From: Alphaproteobacteria bacterium
Lineage (GTDB): Bacteria > Pseudomonadota > Alphaproteobacteria > Micropepsales > Micropepsaceae
Direction of reading: 5' to 3'
DNA length: 43,716 bases
Assembly (NCBI GenBank): GCA_019242395.1
Contig: JAFAVP010000164.1
Span: 1-43,716, forward strand
Shown piece after piece: positions 25,302-32,637 of the stretch. Positions within the stretch are counted from its first letter, which is position 1; each line of letters starts with the position of its first letter. The notes below the pieces were generated by a model. The model made no database searches. It had not been told where the DNA came from and saw only the letters and a list, made by a program, of their open reading frames with translations. A program made the position numbers and the translations under genes.

Positions 25302-26735
25302 ATGGAACAGGAAATCTACCGCCACGTCCCTTACGACATCGAGGTGGAGCAGGCGCTTCTCGGCGCCATTCTCGTCGACAATTCAGCACTGGAGCGGGTT
25401 TCATCGGTTTTAAAATCTGAGCACTTCTACGATCCGCTGCATCAGCGCATCTACGAAGTGATGCAAGGGCAGCTGGATCGCTGTGGCATGGTCATCACGC
25501 CGCTGACCTTGAACGCGGCTATGAAGGCAGATCCCGGCCTCGTCGAAGTTGGAGGCCATGCCTATCTGGCAGGCTTGGCGGCGGCCGCTCCAGCCATGCC
25601 GAACGTTCGGGACTATGCGCGTATCCTGCAGGAACTCGCCATCCGCCGTGGGCTCATTCATGTCGGGGAAGACATCGTCAATGCGGCTTACGAGGCGCCG
25701 CACGACAAATCGCCCCAAACGCAGATCGAAGACGCCGAAAAAGCGCTGTACCGTCTTTCCGACACCGCGCGTTACGGCGAAGGCCCGCTCGACTTCGCGG
25801 AGTCCCTGCGCCGCACTCTGGAATCCGCGGAGCGTGCGCAGGCCCGTGGTGGGCGCATATCTGGGGTGGCCTCTGGGTTTAGCGATTTGGATTCGCTGCT
25901 CGGCGGCCTGCAGCCATCCGACCTTATCATTGTCGCCGGCCGTCCTGGCATGGGGAAGACTTCGCTGGCCACGAACATGGCGTTCCACGCCGCGCGGGCC
26001 TACGTGCAGGACATGGAAGCCGGCGCAGAGCAGTCGCGCGGCGCGCCTGTCCTGCTGTTCTCCCTCGAAATGGCCGCCCAGCAGCTCTCTGCGCGCATTC
26101 TGTCCGAGCAAACCGAAATCGAGATGTGGAAAATCCGCAACGGCAAGTTCGCGGAGAGCGAGTGGGAAAAGTTCGTCCTCACGATGCAGGAGCTGTCCAC
26201 CTTGCCGCTCTACATCGACGACACCGGCGGAATCTCGATTGCGCAGATTGCGGCGCGCGCCCGCCGGATGCGGCGGGAAAAGAAAATCGGGCTTGTCGTG
26301 ATCGATCACATTCAACTGGTCGCGCCGTCCCGCCGGACCGAGAACCGCGTGCAGGAGATCACTGAGATCTCCAAAGGGCTGAAGGTGCTGGCCAAGGATC
26401 TGGATGTGCCGGTGATTGCGCTTTCGCAGCTGTCGCGCAGCGTGGATTCGCGTGACGATAAGCGGCCGGTGCTTTCGGACCTTCGCGAGTCCGGCTCCAT
26501 CGAGCAGGATGCAGACGTGGTGATGTTCGTGTATCGCGAAGAATACTATCTGAAATCGCGCGAGCCGGAGCCCGGGACCCCCGATCATGGCAAGTGGCTT
26601 GAGAAAATGGAGCGAGCCCACCGCCGGGCCGAACTCCTCGTCGAGAAGCACCGCCACGGCGCGACGAACAAGGTCGAGCTATTTTTCGACGACCGTTACA
26701 CCCGCTTCAGCAATCTTGCGAACGAAAGCGTGTAG
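25302..26735 (+). CDS. dnaB: Replicative DNA helicase DnaB
   Basis: A 477-residue hexameric helicase that unwinds DNA ahead of the replication fork. The N-terminal domain begins YDIEVEQALLGAILVDNSAL; the RecA-like C-terminal domain has Walker A GRPGMGKTS (213-221), SLEMAAQQLSARIL, LVVIDHIQLV (Walker B), QLSRSVDSRDDKRPVLSDLR and the final LIVEKHR-type LLVEKHRHGATNKVEL. No intein or insertion is present. In related genomes alr and radA follow; here two secreted-protein genes and a small gene intervene before alr. The ATG at 25302 is preceded by CAGGA. Confidence 0.97.
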   Translation: MEQEIYRHVPYDIEVEQALLGAILVDNSALERVSSVLKSEHFYDPLHQRIYEVMQGQLDRCGMVITPLTLNAAMKADPGLVEVGGHAYLAGLAAAAPAMPNVRDYARILQELAIRRGLIHVGEDIVNAAYEAPHDKSPQTQIEDAEKALYRLSDTARYGEGPLDFAESLRRTLESAERAQARGGRISGVASGFSDLDSLLGGLQPSDLIIVAGRPGMGKTSLATNMAFHAARAYVQDMEAGAEQSRGAPVLLFSLEMAAQQLSARILSEQTEIEMWKIRNGKFAESEWEKFVLTMQELSTLPLYIDDTGGISIAQIAARARRMRREKKIGLVVIDHIQLVAPSRRTENRVQEITEISKGLKVLAKDLDVPVIALSQLSRSVDSRDDKRPVLSDLRESGSIEQDADVVMFVYREEYYLKSREPEPGTPDHGKWLEKMERAHRRAELLVEKHRHGATNKVELFFDDRYTRFSNLANESV

Positions 26736-26745
26736 TGCCGGAGAA

Positions 26746-26771
26746 TTGGCCCGGCTTATCGGCCGGGCCAA
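26746..26771. terminator. Hairpin between convergent dnaB and secreted-protein gene
   Basis: A perfect 10-bp stem, TTGGCCCGGC (26746-26755) and GCCGGGCCAA (26762-26771), with a TTATCG loop. It lies in the 46-bp gap between the dnaB stop and the stop of the convergent minus-strand gene. No T-tract follows on either strand, so it may be a bidirectional terminator of weak type or an mRNA 3'-end stabiliser. Confidence 0.55.
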
Positions 26772-26781
26772 TCGCGTGGCT

Positions 26782-27288
26782 TCAATAGCCGGAGGCGCCG
26801 CCCGAGTAAGGCTGCGGCCTTTCCATGCGATGGCCGTAGGTGGCTCCGCCTGAGGCTGGCTCTGCCGTTTCGCTACGATGGCCGTACGATGCCCCGCCCG
26901 ATGCTTGTTCCTCATCGGCATCGTCCGAGCCGCGGCTGCGCCCGGTAGTCTCAGCAAGGCGGGAGTCGTATTCTCGACGCTCCCGGTACTCCTGCCGTTC
27001 GGCCCAGCGGTCATAGACGCGGAAGCCATCCCGTTTGCGGAATTCGCCAAACGCCTCGCGATCCTGGAACACCATCCCACCGCGAACAATCACCTGCGGC
27101 CCGTAGACATCATAGAAGGCGCGGTAGCAGTGCTTTGGCGCCGGAAGGTCATGATGGATATAGAACCGGCACGGCTTCTGGTCGCCGCCGCCATAGCTGA
27201 CGTTCGTGCCAATTCCTGCAATCGCCGGGACGGCACTTGCCACAGCGCCGGCCGCCAGTGCGCCCAGCAGAAGTGTCATTTTCCTCAC
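26782..27288 (-). CDS. Secreted protein with SGGAxYGHR repeats
   Basis: A 168-residue exported protein: signal peptide MRKMTLLLGALAAGAVASAV then AIAGIG, a middle region with KPCRFYIHHDLPAPKHCYRA (two Cys, His-rich) and a FQDREAFGEFRKRDGFRVYD segment, then a low-complexity Arg/Glu stretch. The C terminus carries three related units: SGGASYGHRSE, SGGATYGHRME and SGGASGY. It starts with GTG at 27288, with AAGGAG at proper spacing. Function is unknown. The neighbouring minus-strand gene, starting about 1 kb upstream, has a related motif, SGGAEFGHG, so the two may act together. Confidence 0.75.
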   Translation of the reverse strand: MRKMTLLLGALAAGAVASAVPAIAGIGTNVSYGGGDQKPCRFYIHHDLPAPKHCYRAFYDVYGPQVIVRGGMVFQDREAFGEFRKRDGFRVYDRWAERQEYRERREYDSRLAETTGRSRGSDDADEEQASGGASYGHRSETAEPASGGATYGHRMERPQPYSGGASGY

Positions 27289-27349
27289 GTTTCTCTCCTT
27301 GGGTACGCACCCAACCCGTCTTAACCATTTCCACGAGACGGCTGAACCA

Positions 27350-27372
27350 CGGCTGAACAGACCCTTCAGCCG
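27350..27372 (-). terminator. Possible terminator or processing hairpin after the upstream secreted-protein gene
   Basis: CGGCTGAA (27350-27357) pairs perfectly with TTCAGCCG (27365-27372) across a CAGACCC loop. It lies 25 bp beyond the stop of the minus-strand gene ending at 27397 and before the gene starting at 27288. Further copies of GGCTGAAC nearby (27340-27347, and in inverse at 27386-27393) allow alternative pairings. No T-tract, so the function is uncertain. Confidence 0.35.
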
Positions 27373-27396
27373 CAGCCGGAAAGAAAGGTTCAGCAG

Positions 27397-28350
27397 CTAA
27401 TTGCGGCGTCTCTCCGGGCAGTCCGCATCGTAGCCGTGCCAAGGTGACAGGGCGGATGGCGCGTTGATGGACATAGCCCGCCGGACGGCCCCAATTGGAC
27501 GAGGCATGCGCACTTCCGGTGCTTCTATCTCTTCCTGCTCCTCAGTGAAGGCATGATCATGCCGGCGCCCGACATGCTCTCGCCAGCGATACCTGTGAGC
27601 CTCCTGCGCGCTACCCTCCTCAATACCGTGACCGAACTCAGCGCCGCCGGAAACTGCTTCCTCACTGCGGGAGCCTTGCAAGGCGTAGTTCTCACGGAAG
27701 CGTTGTGTCCGGTGGTGTGGCAGGTCAGCCAGATGACGGCGATGCCACCAGCTGTGCCTTTGATGGACCTGTGCCTCGGTTAGATTCGCTTCGTAGCTCG
27801 ACCGATCCTTGGACGCTTCGCGTATGCGCTGTGCGATGGAGCGCACGTGACGCACCGGCCGCCCTGCCAGCTGGCGGTGGTGAGAGGTGGGCTCGCCTCT
27901 CCATGCCACACGCGCTGACCGGCTGGCGCGCGGTTCGATCCTGGCCGCGTGATGTTCTGGTGATTTCTTCGGTGCAGCGTTCGCGAGGTGCTGATGAGTA
28001 TCCGTTTTGTGGGTATGCGCACGTACTTGATGCTCCGGAATCGGGGCTCTGCTCGTGGCGCGATTCTCAGTTTTTAGGCGCGGCCTGGCTCGCGCGAGTT
28101 CATGTTTTCGAAGGTGCACGCGATAATGATGACGATAGCCAGTTGTATGAGACCGGTGCACGCGGAAACCGGAGGGGGTGTCCTGCTCCGCCGGCCAGGT
28201 CCCTTCCTCGCCCGGTGTGAGCGGCGGCAGCGGGCAGTGGCAGCCGTCCATCTGAACACATGGACAGGGGATACGCTCGGCGGCGTTGGCCAAACCGCCG
28301 GCGGTCACCAGAGCTGCACCCAAGACAAAGATTGCCATCGCCCTGCGCAT
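27397..28350 (-). CDS. Secreted His/Arg-rich protein with Cys cluster and SGGAEFGHG motif
   Basis: A 317-residue exported protein. The start is the ATG at 28350, six bases after GGAGG, giving signal peptide MRRAMAIFVLGAALVTAGGL ending in NAAE; the frame is open further upstream but without homology or ribosome-binding site. Right after the cleavage site comes IPCPCVQMDGCHCPLPPL with four cysteines. The rest is extremely rich in His and Arg (RHHYRVHLRKHELARARPRL and similar), a possible metal or nucleic-acid binder. Near the C terminus is AVSGGAEFGHGIEEG, like the repeats of the next gene. The function is unknown, and the coding call rests on start, signal and composition. Confidence 0.6.
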   Translation of the reverse strand: MRRAMAIFVLGAALVTAGGLANAAERIPCPCVQMDGCHCPLPPLTPGEEGTWPAEQDTPSGFRVHRSHTTGYRHHYRVHLRKHELARARPRLKTENRATSRAPIPEHQVRAHTHKTDTHQHLANAAPKKSPEHHAARIEPRASRSARVAWRGEPTSHHRQLAGRPVRHVRSIAQRIREASKDRSSYEANLTEAQVHQRHSWWHRRHLADLPHHRTQRFRENYALQGSRSEEAVSGGAEFGHGIEEGSAQEAHRYRWREHVGRRHDHAFTEEQEEIEAPEVRMPRPIGAVRRAMSINAPSALSPWHGYDADCPERRRN

Positions 28351-28480
28351 GCATGCCTCCGCTTCGCTGATGAACCATTTTGGGACCGAGAACGTGCAGT
28401 TTCGCTCAAATTTAAGGAAGCTGGTTAACGCGGCAGGGGCCCGTTGTCCGGGTTTGCGGTTTCGCACAGGCGTGCCGGAC

Positions 28481-28505
28481 CGAAAAATCCCCCGCGGGGG
28501 TCCTA
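28481..28505 (-). promoter_or_regulatory. Terminator-like GC palindrome in the divergent gap
   Basis: A 12-bp palindrome, CCCCCGCGGGGG at 28489-28500, is flanked on the plus strand by GAAAAAT, so on the minus strand a GC stem is followed by ATTTTTC, as in an intrinsic terminator. No minus-strand gene ends here; it lies 139 bp or more upstream of the gene starting at 28350. It might attenuate that transcript or stop stray antisense transcription. The rest of the roughly 300-bp divergent gap (28351-28650) holds no gene I can support. Confidence 0.4.
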
Positions 28506-28650
28506 TTAGGCGCCCGTTATCTGCCTGCCCAAGAAGTACGGGAAAGGCTTCGTGAGACTCGCGGCTGTGGATGGATCGTTGGATCGATGGAACCCACCGC
28601 CATGCTGTGAGACTGTGGACGGAACGCCAAGAGGAAAACAGGGGCATCAA

Positions 28651-28839
28651 ATGACATACCACCTGCAGTTTTTAAGGGACGATGGCTCGCCCGCCTGCTT
28701 CTTCATGACGCAATGCTTCAGCGACGAACAGGCAAAGGGGATTGCCAGGTCCGTTCTTGATGTCCAGTTCTCAGGCGTTGAGATCCTGCGAGGCGATCAG
28801 CTCATTCATCAGGAACTGAAGTCGGGCAAGCTGAACTAG
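28651..28839 (+). CDS. Small hypothetical protein (62 aa)
   Basis: A 62-residue hydrophilic protein beginning MTYHLQFLRDDGSPACFFMT and ending in HQELKSGKLN; it looks like a compact soluble alpha/beta domain. An AGGGG ribosome-binding site precedes the ATG at 28651. The frame runs upstream to 28552 but the earlier part has neither a proper start signal nor protein-like composition. No function is recognised. It lies 82 bp upstream of alr on the same strand. Small proteins with a similar DDGSP-type opening are found in alphaproteobacteria, from memory, without known role. Confidence 0.6.
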   Translation: MTYHLQFLRDDGSPACFFMTQCFSDEQAKGIARSVLDVQFSGVEILRGDQLIHQELKSGKLN

Positions 28840-28921
28840 CTGCCATGCTTTAGCAGGCCCGAAACGCCACGGCACTCGGCACGGCTTTGAGGTTCTTCTG
28901 CTGCCCTGTCATTCTAGGCAA

Positions 28922-30028
28922 ATGGGAGACTGCCACTTTGCAACTGCCCGGCTGACAGTCCGGCTTGGCGCGATCGCGGCAAATTACCGTCACTTCGTTG
29001 CCCTCTGCCCAGGAGTCGAGGTAGCGGCAGCGGTGAAGGCCGACGCTTACGGGCTTGGTGCGGCGGGCGTAACGCCAACGCTTGCCGCCGCGGGTTGCAG
29101 CACGTTCTTTGTGGCGCGGCTTGAAGAGGGAATTGCGCTGCGGCCGCTCCGGCCCGATGCGCGTATTTTTCTGTTGGATGGTGTTCGGCAAGGCACTGAA
29201 ACCGCGGTCATCGCGCACCGGCTGATCCCCGCTCTAAACTCGCTTGCTGAAGTGAGCCTCTGGAGCGCGGCTGCCGCGAGCCGTGGCGAAACGCTCGACT
29301 GCGCGGTACACTTTGATACGGGCATGAACCGTCTCGGGCTGCCTGCATACGAACAGCCGGTATTAGCGGCACAAGGCAAACACCGGCTCCGGCATCTGAA
29401 TGTCGTATTGTGGATGAGCCATCTGGCTTGCGCCGAAGATTCGGAGTCGCCGATGAATGCGCTCCAGCGGGATCGGTTTCGAGAATTGCTAGCGCAGTTG
29501 CCTCCTGCGTGTGCAAGCCTGTGTGCCTCGGCCGGCGCGCTGCTCGGGCGCGAGTATCACTTCGACCTGGTCCGGCCGGGGATTGGGCTGTATGGGGGCA
29601 ATCCCTCCATCTGCCTGCCAAATCCGTTTTCTGTTGTGGCGGTTCTCACCGGCAAAATCCTGCAGGTGCGGCGCGTTGACAGTGGCGAGAGCGTTGGCTA
29701 CGGAGCCACCTTTCGCGCCACTCGGCCCACCGTTCTGGCTACTGTCGGGCTTGGATACGCGGACGGTCTCATGCGCGTCATCGGCAACAAAGGGAGAGGC
29801 GCGATAACGGGCGTGAGTGCGCCCATTGTGGGCCGAGTTTCGATGGATTTGGCCACTCTGGATGTTACGAACGTGCCGGCAAGCGCTTTGCAAGTGGGCG
29901 CAGACGTGGAATTCCTCGGCGATACGATCTCGCTGGAGGAGTTTGCTAGCCTCGCCGGTACGGCCAGTTATGAAGTCCTGACGTCACTCGGGCACCGGTT
30001 GCCGCGGCACTACGAGCCAGCCGCATGA
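28922..30028 (+). CDS. alr: Alanine racemase
   Basis: A 368-residue PLP enzyme that interconverts L- and D-alanine for peptidoglycan. The PLP-binding Lys39 is in AAAVKADAYGLG and the second catalytic base, Tyr260, in SVGYGATFRA; FDTGMNRLGL, DLVRPGIGLYGGNP and VGRVSMDL are also typical. Both catalytic residues are present, so it should be active. The start is the ATG at 28922; no strong ribosome-binding site is visible. It overlaps mlaE by ATGA and thus heads an alr-mlaE-mlaF unit, an arrangement that joins two envelope functions. Confidence 0.95.
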   Translation: MGDCHFATARLTVRLGAIAANYRHFVALCPGVEVAAAVKADAYGLGAAGVTPTLAAAGCSTFFVARLEEGIALRPLRPDARIFLLDGVRQGTETAVIAHRLIPALNSLAEVSLWSAAAASRGETLDCAVHFDTGMNRLGLPAYEQPVLAAQGKHRLRHLNVVLWMSHLACAEDSESPMNALQRDRFRELLAQLPPACASLCASAGALLGREYHFDLVRPGIGLYGGNPSICLPNPFSVVAVLTGKILQVRRVDSGESVGYGATFRATRPTVLATVGLGYADGLMRVIGNKGRGAITGVSAPIVGRVSMDLATLDVTNVPASALQVGADVEFLGDTISLEEFASLAGTASYEVLTSLGHRLPRHYEPAA

Positions 30029-30798
30029 ATGCTTTCGCTGCCATTGGCCGTGTTACCCTGAGCTTCTTCCGCGAGACCGGCCGGCTCACCCTGTTTGCAA
30101 GCAACTCCGTTTCGGGAGTGGTGCGGCCGCCTGTTTACTGGTGGCTCATCGCGCAGCAAATGATGCGGATCGGATACTACTCGCTGCCGGTTGTCGGCCT
30201 GACGGCTTTCTTCACCGGCGGCGTGCTGGCACTCCAGATCTACAATGGCGCGAGCCGCTATGGCGCAGAGTCCTTCGTGCCAGTTGTGGTGCTCGTGGGC
30301 ATCACGCGCGAGCTTGGGCCAGTGATTGCCGGCCTGATGGTGGCGGGCCGCGTGGCCGCCGCCATTGCGGCGGAGATCGGGACCATGCGCGTGACCGAGC
30401 AAATCGACGCGCTTACCACTCTTTCTACCAACCCTATCAAATACCTCGTGGTGCCGCGGCTCGTTGCGGCCGTCATTTCGATGCCAATTCTCGTGGCAAT
30501 TGCAGACTCTATCGGAGTGTTCGGCGGTTACGTCGCGTCCACACAGAGCCTCGGATTCAACGGCTCGGTTTATATGAACAACACCATGAACGGGCTGACC
30601 TGGGACGATGTCTCTTCGGGGCTCATCAAGGCGGCGGTATTCGGGTTTCTCATTGCGCTGATGGGTTGTTACAACGGCTTTCATTCAAGAGGCGGGGCAC
30701 AGGGCGTGGGCAGCGCCACGACGAACGCGGTCGTCACCGCCTCCATTCTTATTCTGGCAGCCAATTACCTGCTGACCAATCTGCTCTTCACGAAATGA
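30025..30798 (+). CDS. mlaE: MlaE family ABC transporter permease
   Basis: A 257-residue inner-membrane permease of the phospholipid/retrograde-lipid (Mla) ABC family. The key region VIAGLMVAGRVAAAIAAEIG, followed by TMRVTEQIDAL and STNPIKYLVVPRLVA, is the PF02405 signature; five or so membrane spans are present. It would partner the next ATPase. No MlaD (MCE) or MlaC gene is seen directly after it, so the substrate-binding partner must be elsewhere. It is coupled to alr upstream and to the ATPase downstream through 4-bp overlaps. Confidence 0.92.
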   Translation: MNAFAAIGRVTLSFFRETGRLTLFASNSVSGVVRPPVYWWLIAQQMMRIGYYSLPVVGLTAFFTGGVLALQIYNGASRYGAESFVPVVVLVGITRELGPVIAGLMVAGRVAAAIAAEIGTMRVTEQIDALTTLSTNPIKYLVVPRLVAAVISMPILVAIADSIGVFGGYVASTQSLGFNGSVYMNNTMNGLTWDDVSSGLIKAAVFGFLIALMGCYNGFHSRGGAQGVGSATTNAVVTASILILAANYLLTNLLFTK

Positions 30799-31574
30799 TG
30801 GTCAGCCGCACACCGAAAGTCGAATTGCGGGGCGTGAAGAAACGCTTCGGAGACAAGGTCGTGCTGGACGGCGTCGACCTCGCCATCCAGCCCAGCCAAT
30901 CTCTCGTGGTGATTGGCGGCTCAGGAACCGGAAAGTCGGTGATGATCAAATGCGTGCTCGGAATCCTCACGCCAGACGAAGGTGAAATCTTGGTGGACGG
31001 CCAGGACATCACCCACCTGCGCGGCCGCAGCCGCGAGGAGGTGCTGAAGAAATTTGCCATGCTGTTCCAGGGTGCGGCACTCTTCGATTCATTGCCGGTT
31101 TGGGAGAACGTAGCCTTCGGCTTGATTCAGGGGCATGGAGTTCCGCGCAACAAGGCGCGCGATATCGCCGTCGAGAAACTCGCCAAAGTGGGCCTGGGCA
31201 GCGACGTGGCGATGCTCTCGCCCGCGGAACTCTCCGGCGGCATGCAAAAGCGGGTAGGCCTCGCCCGTGCCATCGCAGCCGATCCGGAAATCATTTTTTT
31301 CGATGAGCCGACCACCGGGCTCGATCCCATCATGGCCGATGTCATCAACGATCTGATCATCTCAACGGTGAAGGACCTCGGCGTCACCACTTTGTCGATC
31401 ACGCATGACATGGTGAGCGCGCGGAAGATCTCCGACCACATTGCGATGCTCTACAAAGGTAAGATCGTGTGGGCGGGCGCCACGCGGGACATCGATCAGA
31501 CGGACAACGCCTTCGTGGACCAGTTCATCCACGGCCGCGCCGAAGGACCGATCAAAATGGAAGTGCGCGCCTAG
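30795..31574 (+). CDS. mlaF: MlaF-type ABC transporter ATP-binding protein
   Basis: A 259-residue ABC ATPase that energises the MlaE permease. Walker A GGSGTGKSV, the Q-loop FQGAALFDSL, the signature LSGGMQKRVGLARAI, Walker B IIFFDEPTTGLD and the H-loop SITHDM are complete. FDSLPVWENVAFGL is typical of the MlaF subgroup. The ATG at 30795 overlaps the mlaE stop; a second ATG follows at 30798. It ends the alr operon, with 58 bp before the next gene, where a promoter-like TATACT occurs. The frame is open far upstream inside mlaE, but that part is a shadow. Confidence 0.93.
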   Translation: MMVSRTPKVELRGVKKRFGDKVVLDGVDLAIQPSQSLVVIGGSGTGKSVMIKCVLGILTPDEGEILVDGQDITHLRGRSREEVLKKFAMLFQGAALFDSLPVWENVAFGLIQGHGVPRNKARDIAVEKLAKVGLGSDVAMLSPAELSGGMQKRVGLARAIAADPEIIFFDEPTTGLDPIMADVINDLIISTVKDLGVTTLSITHDMVSARKISDHIAMLYKGKIVWAGATRDIDQTDNAFVDQFIHGRAEGPIKMEVRA

Positions 31575-31618
31575 AGGCTCTTGCCCGGCGCTTTGGCGCG
31601 GGTGAAACAGAATCGTTC

Positions 31619-31624
31619 TATACT
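31619..31624 (+). promoter_or_regulatory. Possible -10 element immediately before the hydrolase gene
   Basis: TATACT lies only 8 bases before the ATG at 31633, and no ribosome-binding site is seen between them. If used, transcription would start at or next to the start codon, giving a leaderless message. No convincing -35 is seen at 16-18 bp spacing (TTGGCG is 20 bp upstream), so the call is weak. Confidence 0.3.
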
Positions 31625-31632
31625 CGCGGCGA

Positions 31633-32637
31633 ATGAACCATCAGCAGATTCAATACTGCACGACCACGGATGGAGTTCGGCTCGCCTATTCCGTCATGGG
31701 CAAGGGGAGCCCGATTGTGCGCGCGGCGCACTGGCTCACGCATCTGGAGTATGACCTAAAGAGTCCGGTGTGGCGGCACTTTGTCCTGGGCCTCGCGCAT
31801 CGTCACACACTCATCCGTTACGACGCGCGCGGAGAAGGCCTGTCCCAGCGGGATGTGGACGAAATCAGCTTCGACAAATGGCTGACCGATTTGGAAACGG
31901 TGGTCGATGCCGCCAAGCTTGATCGCTTCATTCTGTTGGGAGTTTCGCAAGGCGCGTCCGTTTCGATCGCCTATGCCGTGCGGCATCCTGAGCGCGTTTC
32001 GCATCTTATCCTGCACGGCGGTTTTGCCCGCGGTTTCTTGCATGCGGGCGATCCGGATGAACAGGCCAAGAATTTGGAGCTGACGCGCGCTATCGTTCGG
32101 GAAGGGTGGGGCCGCGAGGAAGACGCCTACCGCCAGTGGTTCACGTCCCAATTCATTCCGGAGGCGACCGCCGAGCAGGCACGCTGGTTCAACGAGCTGG
32201 AGCGGGTAAGCGCCACGGCAGAGGTGGCGGAGCGCCACCTGGTCGCGAGTGCGCAGCTCGATGTGGCCCACCTCCTGCCGGAGGTGCGCACGCCCACGTT
32301 GGTGACACATGCCCGGGGCGACTTGCGCATTCGCTTCTGGCGGGGACAGGAACTGGCGGTGGGCATTCCGGGCGCCAAATTCGTGCCATTGGAGGGTAAG
32401 AACCACTTGTTTCTCGCGAACGAACCCGCGCATCGCGCCTTCTTCGATGCGCTCGCGTCGTTCCTCGGCGATCCGCCGCTGCGCGGTGCGCTGCCGGGGA
32501 GCCGCAACATTATCGGGCAAGTGGAGGATGTTGTCCGGACCCTAGAACAAAACTGGCTGATGAAGATCGTTGCGATCCTTGCAGCCGTTACGGGCCTGGC
32601 GATCTTCTTCGTGGAAGTCTGGAAGATGTGGCGTTGA
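31633..32637 (+). CDS. Alpha/beta hydrolase with C-terminal membrane anchor
   Basis: A 334-residue alpha/beta hydrolase. The opening IQYCTTTDGVRLAYSVMGKG and WLTHLEYDLKSPVWRHFV resemble hydrolase domains also found fused to adenylate cyclases and LuxR regulators. The nucleophile elbow is GVSQGAS, the acid probably in HARGDLRIRF, and His in LEGKNHLFLANEP. A C-terminal hydrophobic helix (MKIVAILAAVTGLAIFFVEV) suggests tail anchoring. The substrate is unknown. The TGA stop overlaps the radA start (TGATG), so it is translated together with radA. There is no ribosome-binding site before the ATG, and a TATACT lies close upstream. Confidence 0.85.
   Translation: MNHQQIQYCTTTDGVRLAYSVMGKGSPIVRAAHWLTHLEYDLKSPVWRHFVLGLAHRHTLIRYDARGEGLSQRDVDEISFDKWLTDLETVVDAAKLDRFILLGVSQGASVSIAYAVRHPERVSHLILHGGFARGFLHAGDPDEQAKNLELTRAIVREGWGREEDAYRQWFTSQFIPEATAEQARWFNELERVSATAEVAERHLVASAQLDVAHLLPEVRTPTLVTHARGDLRIRFWRGQELAVGIPGAKFVPLEGKNHLFLANEPAHRAFFDALASFLGDPPLRGALPGSRNIIGQVEDVVRTLEQNWLMKIVAILAAVTGLAIFFVEVWKMWR

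Noticed and set aside
25410-26657. A 415-codon minus-strand open frame inside dnaB
   Set aside because: Antisense to the conserved helicase with no domain or ribosome-binding site support.
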